Assembly (NCBI RefSeq): GCF_001426885.1
Contig: NZ_LMFP01000029.1
Coordinates: 137,089-201,088 of the forward strand
Direction of reading: 5' to 3'
Length of the DNA: 64,000 bases
Source of the DNA: Pelomonas sp. Root1444
Lineage (GTDB): Bacteria; Pseudomonadota; Gammaproteobacteria; Burkholderiales; Burkholderiaceae_C
The notes under the pieces were generated by a model that was given only the letters and a program-made list of their open reading frames with translations, was not told the origin of the DNA and searched no databases. Below are positions 27,427-35,788 of the stretch, piece by piece (position 1 is the first letter of the stretch; every line of letters starts with the position of its first letter). Position numbers and translations under genes: made by a program.

Positions 27427-27440
27427 CTCAAGCGCTTGAG
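27427..27440. promoter_or_regulatory. LacI/GalR-type operator-like palindrome before the TonB receptor
   Basis: CTCAAGCGCTTGAG, a perfect 14-bp palindrome with the central CG typical of LacI-family sites. On the minus strand TTGAGT inside it could be a -35, with TACGCA 16 nt on (27409-27404) as -10, so a bound repressor would block the promoter. No LacI-type gene is in the window. Confidence 0.5.
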
Positions 27441-27575
27441 CAAGTGGCCGCCGCGCCACCAGATTCCGGCTTCGTGACAACCCTGGCGTCCTGCAAGTCA
27501 GGTCGTTAGCCCGCGGCCCTGCCTAGAATGGCCGTCGCGTCACGCCGGGCGGTTGCCTTGCTGGCGCCGTCCCTG

Positions 27576-27660
27576 CCGAGGGGTGCTGCGACGGACGGCC
27601 CTGGAGCCTCCGCCACGCTCGGTGGGAACGCTGGTTCAAGGGCGCCCTTTGTGAAAAGGG
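27576..27660 (+). ncRNA. Candidate SAH-riboswitch-like leader of the MFS transporter gene
   Basis: Structured 5' leader. P1 is CCGAG (27576-27580) with CTCGG (27618-27622). P2 is CGGA-c-GGC with GCC-TCCG (27592-27612). P3 is GAAC-GCTG-GTTC (27626-27637). A pseudoknot P4 joins GGGTGC (27581-27586) to GCGCCC (27642-27647). Order, pseudoknot and the P4-adjacent TGCGAC match the S-adenosylhomocysteine aptamer as I remember it (GAGGAGCGCUGCRAC...CCAGGCUCG...GGCGCUC), with compensatory changes in P4. One core base differs (CCACG where CCAGG is expected). CCCTTT (27645-27650) can instead pair with AAAGGG (27655-27660), the ribosome site; that excludes P4, so ligand binding would free the start. A TAGAAT -10 like box lies at 27524-27529. 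Together with the palindrome this accounts for the 27336-27668 gap. Confidence 0.45.
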
Positions 27661-27668
27661 TCGCCTGC

Positions 27669-28862
27669 GTGTCTTCATCCTCCGCCTCCATACGCACCAT
27701 CCTGCCGCTGGCCTTCGTGACCGGCGTCAGCATGGCCGCGATGGACCTCTACCTGCCCGCCGTGCCGGCGCTGCAGACCGGCATGGGCATCAGCATCTCG
27801 CTCGCCCAGGCCACCGTGGCCGTCTACCTCGCAGGCCTGGCCGGCGCCCAGTTGCTGTGGGGCGAACTGCTGAACCGCCTCGGCCCGCGCCGCTGCATGG
27901 AGATCGGCCTGGCGCTGCTCGCGCTGACCAGCCTGGGCTGCGCGCTGGCGCCCGGCATCGAGATGCTGCTGGTGCTGCGCCTGCTGCAAGGCGTGGCGGC
28001 CGCGGCGGCCACGGTCGTGGCGCCGACCGTCGTGCGCGCCACGCTGGCGGACGCCGACGTCGTGCGCGGCATCGCCGCCATCTCCATGGTCGAGGCCATC
28101 GTGCCCGCCGCCGGGCCGGTGCTGGGCGCGCTGCTGCTCACCGTCACGGACTGGCGCGGCACGTTCTGGGTGCTCGCGGCGTTGTCGCTGCTGGTGCTGC
28201 CCTGGGTCGTCAAGATCGCACCGCGCCAGTTGCCGGGCCTCAATCTCGCGCACGATGCGAGCTATGTGGGCATCCTGCGCAACCGCAGCTATGTGCGGCT
28301 GGCGTTGTCGCATGCGCTGTGCATCGGCGCGCTGCTGACCTTCCTGTCCAGCGCGCCGCAGCTGCTGCAGCACACCCTGGGCCTGGGGACGTCGGCGTTC
28401 GCGCTGCTGCAGGTGCTGGGCGTGGGCAGCTTCATGCTGGGCGCGTCGCAATCCGGGCGGCTGGCCCAGCGGCTGGGCCATGCGCGCGTGGTGCGGCTGG
28501 GCAGCACGGTGCAGGTGGTGGCCTGCACGCTGGCGCTGGCGGGCGCGGCGGTCGGCCCGCTGCCCTATGCGGCGGTGGCGGCGTACTGGATGTGCTTCTG
28601 CGGCGCGCTCGCCATCCGCGGGCCGGCCACCTTCGTCGACGCGCTGGCCGTGCCGCCCGCGCAGATGGGCCGCGCCACGGCCTTGCTGGTGCTGGCCCTG
28701 CTGGCGGCCGGCGCGTTGGGCACGCAGCTGGTCGCGCCCTTCCTGGGCGGCGAGGGCAGTGCCGTGCCGCTGTTCTGCGGCGTGCTGGCACAGCTGCTGG
28801 CCAGCGCGGCGCTGGTGTGGCGCTATCCGGCCGTGCAGGCTACGCCGACGGTCGCTGCCTAG
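27669..28862 (+). CDS. Bcr/CflA-type MFS efflux transporter
   Basis: 397 residues, about 12 membrane helices. MDLYLPAVPAL in helix 1, LAGLAGAQLLWGELLNRLGPRR between helices 2 and 3 (the MFS motif A region), and LLQGVAAAAATVV fit the drug/H+ antiporter Bcr/CflA subfamily, which exports bicyclomycin, sulfonamides or, for E. coli Bcr, cysteine. The start is taken as GTG at 27669, 8 nt after AAGGG; an in-frame GTG at 27651 lies inside the ribosome-site hairpin. The leader resembles an SAH riboswitch. It meets the DUF3616 gene tail to tail with a shared CTAG. Confidence 0.88.
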   Translation: MSSSSASIRTILPLAFVTGVSMAAMDLYLPAVPALQTGMGISISLAQATVAVYLAGLAGAQLLWGELLNRLGPRRCMEIGLALLALTSLGCALAPGIEMLLVLRLLQGVAAAAATVVAPTVVRATLADADVVRGIAAISMVEAIVPAAGPVLGALLLTVTDWRGTFWVLAALSLLVLPWVVKIAPRQLPGLNLAHDASYVGILRNRSYVRLALSHALCIGALLTFLSSAPQLLQHTLGLGTSAFALLQVLGVGSFMLGASQSGRLAQRLGHARVVRLGSTVQVVACTLALAGAAVGPLPYAAVAAYWMCFCGALAIRGPATFVDALAVPPAQMGRATALLVLALLAAGALGTQLVAPFLGGEGSAVPLFCGVLAQLLASAALVWRYPAVQATPTVAA

Positions 28863-29776
28863 CGCCTCAACTCGACGGCCCTGAAGCGCTGCTGCGCCTC
28901 GGGCAGCTCCTTGAACTGCGCGCCGTCGTCGCTGAGCAGCGTAAGCCGCCCGTCGGGCCATACGAACAGGCCTTCGGGGCGCAGGCTGCCCAGGTCCAGC
29001 GGCACGCCCTGCGGTGGCGTCGTTGCGCTGCCGCTCCAGTGGAAAAGCCGGAAGCTGCCGCCGTCGCCCGGCAGACCGGCCGCGATCAGGTAGCTGCCAT
29101 CCGTCAGGCGCTCCAGGCTGCGCACGCCCAGCCCGCCGAGGTCCAGCGCGATGGCCGGCCCGAAGCGCGCCGGGCCGCCGCCGGCGACGATCAGTTCGGC
29201 CGGGTTCAGCAACGGGATCAGCAGCGCGCGGCCGTGGCGCAGCGGGTTGCGCAGGCCGATCAGCAGGCTGCCATGCGGCCCTTCGGCCAGCCCTTCGATG
29301 TTGAAGCCGCCGTCCAGTTCGGGCGCGAGTTCGGCAGCCTCGCCGAGCTTCAGCGCAGCGAGCGCCGGCGAGGCGATCATGTCGGCCAGCAGCCCCGTGT
29401 ACGGCCGGCCGGCTGGCCGCAGGGTGGGCGTGCCGTTGCCGGGGATGACGTCGGTTGCGAAGAAGCGCTGCCGGTCCTCGCGCAGCTTGCCCTTGGCGTT
29501 GCGGGCGTGCGAGGCGATCCAGTAGATGCGCTGGCCGATGCGGGCCGACCCTTCGATGTCGGCTTCCTTCTTGGCGCCGAGGAAGCTGCCCAGATCCACC
29601 TCGTGCAGCGCGCCGGGCAGGCCGCGGCGGTACACCACGAGGCGGTTGTGCTCGTCGTTGGCGACAACGAAGTGCAGGTCGTCCAGCGCAATGCCGGCCG
29701 AGGCATCGCTGAGGCCGGCGTGCTCGACGGCCGACCCGGCGGTGACGGCGAGCGCCAGCATGACCGCGCCGATCAC
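28859..29776 (-). CDS. DUF3616-like exported protein
   Basis: 305 residues. GTG start at 29776 overlaps the aminopeptidase stop (GTGA); an internal ATG at 29761 would shorten the signal. N-terminal signal IGAVMLALAVTAGSA, then a beta-propeller-like repeat pattern: LDDLHFVVANDEHNRLVVY, EADIEGSARIGQRIYWIASH, FNIEGLAEGPHGSLLIGLRNP, LRPEGLFVWPDGRLTLLSDDG. This matches DUF3616/SdiA-regulated-like proteins, a family of unknown function related to phytase-like propellers. Probably periplasmic. Coupled downstream of the aminopeptidase. Confidence 0.75.
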   Translation of the reverse strand: MIGAVMLALAVTAGSAVEHAGLSDASAGIALDDLHFVVANDEHNRLVVYRRGLPGALHEVDLGSFLGAKKEADIEGSARIGQRIYWIASHARNAKGKLREDRQRFFATDVIPGNGTPTLRPAGRPYTGLLADMIASPALAALKLGEAAELAPELDGGFNIEGLAEGPHGSLLIGLRNPLRHGRALLIPLLNPAELIVAGGGPARFGPAIALDLGGLGVRSLERLTDGSYLIAAGLPGDGGSFRLFHWSGSATTPPQGVPLDLGSLRPEGLFVWPDGRLTLLSDDGAQFKELPEAQQRFRAVELRR

Positions 29777-31593
29777 GCCGCGTACAGCGGCTCGGTGCGC
29801 TCCAGCAGCCAGGCCAGCGCCGCGCCGCTCACCCGCGGCTGCAGGCGCTCGCGCACGGTCGCGTGGTACTCGTTGAGCCAGGCGATCTCGTCCTCGCGCA
29901 TCAGCGCCAGGTCGATGCAGCGCGTGTCGATGGGGCACAACGTCAGCGTCTCGAACGCCAGCATCTCGCCGAAGGCGTTGTGCTCCGGCGTGTCCACGGC
30001 CACGTTCATGACCAGGTTCTCGATGCGCACGCCCCACAGCCCCGGCCGGTACAAGCCGGGCTCGATGGACGTGATCATGCCGGGCTCCATCGCCATGGCC
30101 GGCTCGGCGACGGCCTTGCTGATGCTTTGCGGGCCTTCGTGCACGTTCAGGAAATAGCCCACGCCATGGCCCGTGCCGTGGCCGTAGTCCAGGCCGTGCT
30201 CCCACAGCGGCGCGCGGGCGATGGCGTCCAGCATGGGGCTGAGCGTGCCGCGCGGGAAGCGCGTGCGCGACAGCGCGAGCGTGCCCTTGAGCACCAGCGT
30301 GTAGTCGCGCTTCTGTGCCGCGTTGACGGTGCCGATGGGCCACACGCGCGTGATGTCGGTCGTGCCGCCCAGGTACTGGCCGCCGGAGTCGATCAGCAGC
30401 AGTCCGTCACCCTCGATCTGCGCGAAAGACTCGGGCGTGGCGTGGTAGTGCGGCAGGGCGCCGTTGGCCATCCAGCCGGCGATGGTGGAGAAGCTCAAGC
30501 CCACGAAGCCCTTGCGCTTGCGCCGCTGGGCGGACAGCCGCCGGTCCACGTCCAGCTCGCTCCAGCGCTCGCCGCGGGCCAGCGACGCCTCGAACTCGGC
30601 ATAGAACTCGCACATCGCCGCGCCGTCCTCGGCCATGGCTTCGCGGATGAACACCGCCTCGGCGGGCGTCTTGCGGCTCTTCAGCAGCGTGCTCGGGTTG
30701 ATCTGCTCCACGACCTTCACGCCGGCAGGCACGGCCTCGCGCAGGCCCAGCGTCACGCGGCGCGGGTCGATCAGCAGCGTCGCATCCGCAGGCAGCGCGG
30801 CCAGCGCCTGGGCCGCCTGGTCGTAGCGCGCGAGCTGGATGCCGTCGGCGGCCAGGCGGGCCGCCACATCGGCCGGCACCTTGCCCTCGGCGATGAACAG
30901 CCGGCCGGCCTGCGCGTCCAGCAGCAGGTGGGCGATGAAGACCGGGTTGCACTGCACGTCGCTGCCGCGCAGGTTCAGCAGCCAGGCCACGTCGTCGACG
31001 GTGGAGACCAGGTGGTGGGTCGCGCCGATGCTCGCCATCGCTGCGCGCACGCGGGCCAGCTTGTCCGCGCGCGCCACGACGGCCTGGGGCGGCAGGTGTT
31101 CGTAGACGGGTTCGGTCGGCAGGCCGGGGCGGTCATCCCAGGCGGACTGGACCAGGTCGACATCGGTGCGCAGCGTGATGCCCTTGCGGCCCAGCCCCGC
31201 GCGCAGTGCGTTGGCCAGCGCCAGACCCAGCACCTGGCCGTCCACTGCCAGCGTCTGGCCGGTTTGCAGCTCCTGCGCCAGCCAGTCGATGTACTGCGTG
31301 GAGGCGCCGGAGGTCATCTTCTCCAGCACGATGCCGCTGCCGGTGAGCTGGGCCTCGGCCTGCGCCCAGTAGCGGCTGTCGGCAAACAGCGCGGCGCGGT
31401 CGCGCGTGACGACCAGGCTGCCGACCGAGCCGGTGAAGCCCGACAGCCACTGCCGGGCCTGCCAGCGTTCGGGCAGGTATTCGGACAGGTGCGGGTCGGC
31501 GGAGGGAACGAGCACGGCATGCGCGCCGTGGGCTATCAGGGCATCGCGCAGGCGCTCGATGCGCAGGCGGATCTCGGAGGTGCGGGTGTCCAT
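29773..31593 (-). CDS. Xaa-Pro aminopeptidase P family, long form
   Basis: 606 residues, the three-domain cytosolic aminopeptidase P type (eukaryote-like APP1) rather than the 440-residue PepP. It removes an N-terminal residue preceding proline. The creatinase/prolidase metal site is complete: LIDSGGQYLGGTTDITRV gives two aspartates, HGTGHGVGYFLNVHEGP gives the histidine, and MITSIEPGLY plus WGVRIENL give two glutamates. No signal peptide. Its last codon overlaps the DUF3616 start. Start ATG at 31593. Confidence 0.93.
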   Translation of the reverse strand: MDTRTSEIRLRIERLRDALIAHGAHAVLVPSADPHLSEYLPERWQARQWLSGFTGSVGSLVVTRDRAALFADSRYWAQAEAQLTGSGIVLEKMTSGASTQYIDWLAQELQTGQTLAVDGQVLGLALANALRAGLGRKGITLRTDVDLVQSAWDDRPGLPTEPVYEHLPPQAVVARADKLARVRAAMASIGATHHLVSTVDDVAWLLNLRGSDVQCNPVFIAHLLLDAQAGRLFIAEGKVPADVAARLAADGIQLARYDQAAQALAALPADATLLIDPRRVTLGLREAVPAGVKVVEQINPSTLLKSRKTPAEAVFIREAMAEDGAAMCEFYAEFEASLARGERWSELDVDRRLSAQRRKRKGFVGLSFSTIAGWMANGALPHYHATPESFAQIEGDGLLLIDSGGQYLGGTTDITRVWPIGTVNAAQKRDYTLVLKGTLALSRTRFPRGTLSPMLDAIARAPLWEHGLDYGHGTGHGVGYFLNVHEGPQSISKAVAEPAMAMEPGMITSIEPGLYRPGLWGVRIENLVMNVAVDTPEHNAFGEMLAFETLTLCPIDTRCIDLALMREDEIAWLNEYHATVRERLQPRVSGAALAWLLERTEPLYAA

Positions 31594-31662
31594 GGCCAGG
31601 ACCTTTTCTGAGTCGAAGCCACGAGTTTAGGTTTCCGGCGCCGCCCTGCCGGAGGGCAGGGT

Positions 31663-32871
31663 TCAGGCCGGTGCCGGGGTGGACGTCAGCAGGCGCTCCA
31701 GCAGCTCGCGCACGCTGCGGATCTGGCTGCCGAAGGGCAGGGCGCCCGCGCCGCGGAAGAACAGGCCCTTCTTGACGTCGCCGCGCAGCGCGGCGGCCAG
31801 CTGGTTGTCGATGCAGAACTGGCCCCAGTCCTTGATGCCGTCGCGCAGCCCGCACTGGGCCAGGCAGTCGAAGGCCTTGGTGCAGCGCGCCTTCACGTGC
31901 GCGGCGGCCTGCAGCTTGGGCTCCAGCTTCAGGTAGTGCTTGAGCCAGGTGGTGGCCACGGCACGCGCGGGCAGGCCGGCCACGCTGGTGAACTCCACCA
32001 TGTCCTCGTCGCGCGACTCGGCCAGCACGCGCTTGAACTCGGCATGCGCGTCGCATTCGGTGGTCACGGCGAAGGGCGTGCCCAGCTGCACGCCGGCCGC
32101 GCCCAGGTCCTGCAGCCGGCGGATGTCCTCGAAGCTGCGCACGCCGCCGGCGGCGATCAGCGGAATCTCGCGCTCCAGCCCCGCCTGCTTGAAGAACTCG
32201 CGGCAGGCCGGCAGCACCTGGTCGAAGTCGAAGCGCCGGTCGCCCAGGTCGGCGATGCGGGCCGCGCCGAGGTGGCCGCCGGCCAGGCGCGGGTGCTCGA
32301 TGACGATGGCGTCCGGCAGGCGCTTCTTGCGCTCCCATTTCTTGACGACCAGCTGCACGCCGCGCGCATCGCTGAGGATGGGGATGAGCAGCGTCTTGGG
32401 GTGGTCCTGCGCCAGGTCGGGCAGGTCCAGCGGCAGGCCGGCGCCGACGACGACGGCGTCCACGCCGGCCGCCAGTGCGCGCTTCACCGAGTCGGCATAG
32501 GCGCTGACGGCGCGCATCACATTCAACGCCACCAGCCCGCGGCCCTGCGAGCGCTCGCGGGCGCCGGCGATCTCGCGCTCCAGCGCTTCGAGGTTGGCGG
32601 CCTCGATGCGCGCCTTGGCCTGCGGGCCGGCGCGGCAGTCGCGCGTGGCCTCGACCAGGTCGGGGTGGTGGTGGCGCAGGTCCACCGAGCTGAGCGTGCC
32701 CATGCCGCCCGCGGCCGCCACCGAGCCGGCCAGGCGCTTGGCGCTGACGCCCACGCCCATGCCGCCCTGCACGATGGGCAGCAGCTCGCGCCCGCCGAGC
32801 TGGAGCGGCTTGAGCCCGCTGCGCGCCAGCAGGGCGCCGAGTTCTTGCGAGATGTGCGGGAAGGGATTCAT
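31663..32871 (-). CDS. NAD(P)H-dependent flavin oxidoreductase (nitronate monooxygenase family)
   Basis: 402 residues. FMN TIM-barrel of the 2-nitropropane dioxygenase-like family: IVQGGMGVGVSAKRLAGSVAAAGGMGTLSS at the N-terminus, IAAGGVRSFEDIRRLQDLGAAGVQLGTPFAVT for phosphate binding. It is longer than classical nitronate monooxygenases (about 350), with a Cys-containing C-terminal region (KARCTKAFDCLAQCGLRDG). Class II members use quinones or NADPH instead of nitronates, so the substrate is uncertain. Co-directional with aminopeptidase P, 69 nt apart. Confidence 0.85.
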   Translation of the reverse strand: MNPFPHISQELGALLARSGLKPLQLGGRELLPIVQGGMGVGVSAKRLAGSVAAAGGMGTLSSVDLRHHHPDLVEATRDCRAGPQAKARIEAANLEALEREIAGARERSQGRGLVALNVMRAVSAYADSVKRALAAGVDAVVVGAGLPLDLPDLAQDHPKTLLIPILSDARGVQLVVKKWERKKRLPDAIVIEHPRLAGGHLGAARIADLGDRRFDFDQVLPACREFFKQAGLEREIPLIAAGGVRSFEDIRRLQDLGAAGVQLGTPFAVTTECDAHAEFKRVLAESRDEDMVEFTSVAGLPARAVATTWLKHYLKLEPKLQAAAHVKARCTKAFDCLAQCGLRDGIKDWGQFCIDNQLAAALRGDVKKGLFFRGAGALPFGSQIRSVRELLERLLTSTPAPA

Positions 32872-32958
32872 TGCGGCCGCCGTGACGGGTCTGAAACGCC
32901 GCAGGCTAAGGGCCCGCGGCCGACGCCGCCTTGACCCAGGTCATGCAGGCCGCAATCT

Positions 32959-33786
32959 TTAGAGCTCGGTGCGCAGCGCCCAGAGTTCGGGGAACAGCAC
33001 CACGTCCAGCATCTTGCGCAGGTAGCTCACGCCGCCCGTGCCGCCGGTGCCGCGCTTGAAGCCGATGACGCGCTCCACGGTCGTCACGTGGCGGAAGCGC
33101 CAGAGCCGGAAGGCGTCCTCCAGGTCCACCAGTTCCTCGCCCATTTGGTACAGGTCCCAGTGCGCCTGCGGCTCGCGGTAGACCGTCAGCCAGGCGGTCT
33201 TCACGCCCTCGTCGGCGGCATAGGGCTGGGTCCAGTCGCGGGCGGTGTGAGAAGCCGGCACGGCGATGCCACGGCGGGCCATCAGCTGGAGCACCTCGTC
33301 GTACAGCGACGGCGATTGGTAGGCTGCCTGCACCTGGGCCAGCAGGTCGGCCCGGTGCTCGTGCGGCTTGAGCATCGCGGCGTTCTTGTTGCCCAGCATG
33401 AATTCGATGCGCCGGTACTGCGCGCTCTGGAAGCCGCTGCTCTTGGCCAGGTAGGGCCGGATGGCGCTGTACTCGGGCGGCGTCATCGTCGCCAGCACGT
33501 CCCAGGCGTGCACCAGCTGCTCCATGATGCGCGACACACGGGCCAGCATCTTGAAGGCCTCGGGCAGCCGGTCCTCGGCCACGTGGGCGACGGCGGCGTG
33601 CAGCTCGTGCAGCATCAGCTTCATCCACAGCTCCGAGGTCTGGTGCTGCACGATGAAGAGCATCTCGTTGTGGTCGGGCGACAGCGGCTTCTGCGCGTTC
33701 AGGATGGCGTCGAGCTGCAGGTAGTCGCCGTAGCTCATGTCCTTGGAGAAGTCGAGCTGGGCGCCGTGGTGTTCGGTTGGGGTCAT
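32959..33786 (-). CDS. kynA: Tryptophan 2,3-dioxygenase
   Basis: 275 residues, typical for bacterial TDO. The heme enzyme oxidises L-tryptophan to N-formylkynurenine. Motifs: [37 protein letters not shown] with the substrate-facing histidine, and [15 protein letters not shown] near the C-terminus with the proximal-heme histidine just before ([12 protein letters not shown]). Last gene of kynB-kynU-kynA; its ATG overlaps the kynU stop by 4 nt. Confidence 0.97.
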   Translation of the reverse strand: MTPTEHHGAQLDFSKDMSYGDYLQLDAILNAQKPLSPDHNEMLFIVQHQTSELWMKLMLHELHAAVAHVAEDRLPEAFKMLARVSRIMEQLVHAWDVLATMTPPEYSAIRPYLAKSSGFQSAQYRRIEFMLGNKNAAMLKPHEHRADLLAQVQAAYQSPSLYDEVLQLMARRGIAVPASHTARDWTQPYAADEGVKTAWLTVYREPQAHWDLYQMGEELVDLEDAFRLWRFRHVTTVERVIGFKRGTGGTGGVSYLRKMLDVVLFPELWALRTEL

Positions 33787-35039
33787 GTCACTGCACTGCG
33801 GCGTTGGAATTCAGGGGTACGCCAGGCTTCGGTGGCCAGCACGTCGGCCAGCACGCTGACCGCATCGACCACGTCGACGAAGCGCGTGTACAGCGGCGTG
33901 AAGCCGAAGCGCAGCAGGGCCGGCGTGCCGGCGCGGAAGTCGCCGATGACGCCGCGGCTGATCAGCGCCTGCATGACGGCGTAGCTGTCGATGTCGCTGG
34001 GCAGCGCGACGGACACCTGCGAGCCGCGCAACGCCGCCTCGCGTGGCGTCGCGACCCAGGCGGTCGGGACGCGGGCGTCGATCTCGGCGATGAAGGCCTC
34101 CGTCAGCGCCAGCGACTTGGCCCGCAGCGCGCCCATGCCGCCGAGCTTGGCCGCCTCGTCGAACACGTCCAGCGCCGAGTCCAGCCCCGTCATGGCCAGC
34201 ACCGCCGGCGTGCCGCACTGGTATTGCTGGATGCCCGCCGCGGGGCGGTACTCCGGCGAGAACTCGAACGGCGCCGCATGGCCCAGCCAGCCGGTCAGCG
34301 GCTGCCACACCTGGCCCTCGTGGCGCGGGTGCATCCACACGAAGGACGGGGCGCCGGGGCCGCCGTTGAGGTACTTGTAGCCGCAGCCGATGGCGAAGTC
34401 CGCCGCGGCCCCGAGCAGGTCCAGCGGCACGGCGCCGGCGCTGTGCGCCAGGTCCCACACGGCCAGCGCGCCGGCCTGGTGGGCCCAGCGCGTCAGCAGC
34501 GGCATGTCGTGCATGCGGCCGCTGCGGTAGTTCACGTGCGTCAGCATCAGCACGGCGCAGCGTTCGTCCAGCAGCGGCGGGATGTCCTCGGGCGAGTCCG
34601 CCAGGATCAGCTCGCCGCCGTGCGAGCGCACGACGCTTTGCGCGATGTAGTTGTCGGTCGGGAAGTTGCTGCGCTCGCTGACGACGATCTTGCGCTTGCC
34701 CTGCTGCAGCTGCAGCGCCGCGTGCAGCACCTTGTAGAGGTTGACGGAGGTCGAGTCCGCCACCAGCACTTCGCCCGCCCGCGCGCCTATCCACGGCGCC
34801 AGCCGGTCGCCCAGCCGGCGCGGCAGGTCGATCCAGCCGGCGTTGTTCCAGCTTGCGATCAGGCCCTGGCCCCACTCCTGCTCCACCGCGCGGGCGATGC
34901 GGGCCGGCGTCGCCTTCGGCAGCGCGCCCAGCGAATTGCCGTCCAGGTAGATGACGCCCGGTGGCAGCGTGAACAGCTCGCGCAGCGGGGCCAAGGGGTC
35001 GCGCGCATCGAGCGCGGCGGCTTGTTCTCTTGTCGTCAT
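33783..35039 (-). CDS. kynU: Kynureninase
   Basis: 418 residues. PLP enzyme splitting kynurenine to anthranilate and alanine. [15 protein letters not shown] near the N-terminus, [14 protein letters not shown], and the PLP-lysine segment [16 protein letters not shown] are diagnostic. Start ATG at 35039 lies inside the kynB stop (ATGA); the longer frame to 35270 only reads through kynB. Middle gene of the coupled operon. Confidence 0.96.
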   Translation of the reverse strand: MTTREQAAALDARDPLAPLRELFTLPPGVIYLDGNSLGALPKATPARIARAVEQEWGQGLIASWNNAGWIDLPRRLGDRLAPWIGARAGEVLVADSTSVNLYKVLHAALQLQQGKRKIVVSERSNFPTDNYIAQSVVRSHGGELILADSPEDIPPLLDERCAVLMLTHVNYRSGRMHDMPLLTRWAHQAGALAVWDLAHSAGAVPLDLLGAAADFAIGCGYKYLNGGPGAPSFVWMHPRHEGQVWQPLTGWLGHAAPFEFSPEYRPAAGIQQYQCGTPAVLAMTGLDSALDVFDEAAKLGGMGALRAKSLALTEAFIAEIDARVPTAWVATPREAALRGSQVSVALPSDIDSYAVMQALISRGVIGDFRAGTPALLRFGFTPLYTRFVDVVDAVSVLADVLATEAWRTPEFQRRSAVT

Positions 35040-35689
35040 TGCAGTTCCCTCAGGATGGCGCGCACCGGGCTGGCACAGGCGCCTTGGAGTTTCAGGGGCA
35101 GGGCGATCAGTTCGTAGTCGCCCTCGGGCACGTCGTCGAGCACCAGGTTCTCCAGCACGCGCAGGTCCAGGCGGCGCAGCTGCTGGTGACTGCTCAGCGC
35201 CTTGGAGTCGGCCGGGTCCACGCTGGGCGTGTCGATGCCGACGAGCTTCACGCCGCGCGCGGCCAGCCACTCAATCGCCTCGGGTGCGTAGGCGGTGAAG
35301 GCGGGGTTCCACACCGTGTCGGCGCGCTCGCAGCAGCGCACCAGCACGCGCGGCGGCAGATCTTGCTCAGCGTGCTGCAGGTGCGCGACGGTGACCAGCG
35401 GCGCCGCGCCGATGGCGTGGATGACGCGGCAGCGGCCGAGGTAGGTGTCCAGCGGCACGTCGGCGATCGCAGGCGCGTCGTTGGCGTAGTGCAACGGCGC
35501 ATCCGCATGCGCGCCCACGTGGGGCGACATCGTGATGGCGCTGAGGTTGACCGGGCAGCCGGGCGACAGCCGGGCCGTCCAGCGCAGGCTGTAGGGTTCG
35601 TCGCCCGGGAAGATGGGCGCGTCAGGCGCGACGGTGGGCGAGATGTCCCAGAGCCGGGGCGGGGTACGGGGCGGGGCGGGGGTAGGCAT
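35036..35689 (-). CDS. kynB: Kynurenine formamidase
   Basis: 217 residues. Cyclase-family, zinc-dependent amidohydrolase converting N-formylkynurenine to kynurenine. The metal motif HxGxHxDxPxH is present as [12 protein letters not shown] near residue 55, and [23 protein letters not shown] near residue 150 is also typical. It is first of the kyn genes. On the minus strand a TTGACA at 35752-35747 lies upstream but no matching -10 was found. Transcription may also read in from the binding-protein gene 99 nt upstream. Confidence 0.96.
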   Translation of the reverse strand: MPTPAPPRTPPRLWDISPTVAPDAPIFPGDEPYSLRWTARLSPGCPVNLSAITMSPHVGAHADAPLHYANDAPAIADVPLDTYLGRCRVIHAIGAAPLVTVAHLQHAEQDLPPRVLVRCCERADTVWNPAFTAYAPEAIEWLAARGVKLVGIDTPSVDPADSKALSSHQQLRRLDLRVLENLVLDDVPEGDYELIALPLKLQGACASPVRAILRELQ

Positions 35690-35788
35690 GGCGGCGGCAC
35701 CATAGCTTTGCCTGGACGGTCGTGGTGTCGGTTAATTCCAACTGCCTGTCAACTCGTCCCGGGTGCTGACGCGCACCGCCGCGGCGCC

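Noticed and set aside
27541-27668. Cobalamin, glycine or guanidine riboswitch in the MFS leader
   Set aside because: Their conserved boxes were not found; the SAH-type pseudoknot fits better.
35724-35752. Full promoter before kynB based on TTGACA
   Set aside because: No acceptable -10 at 16-18 nt, so only the -35-like match is noted.
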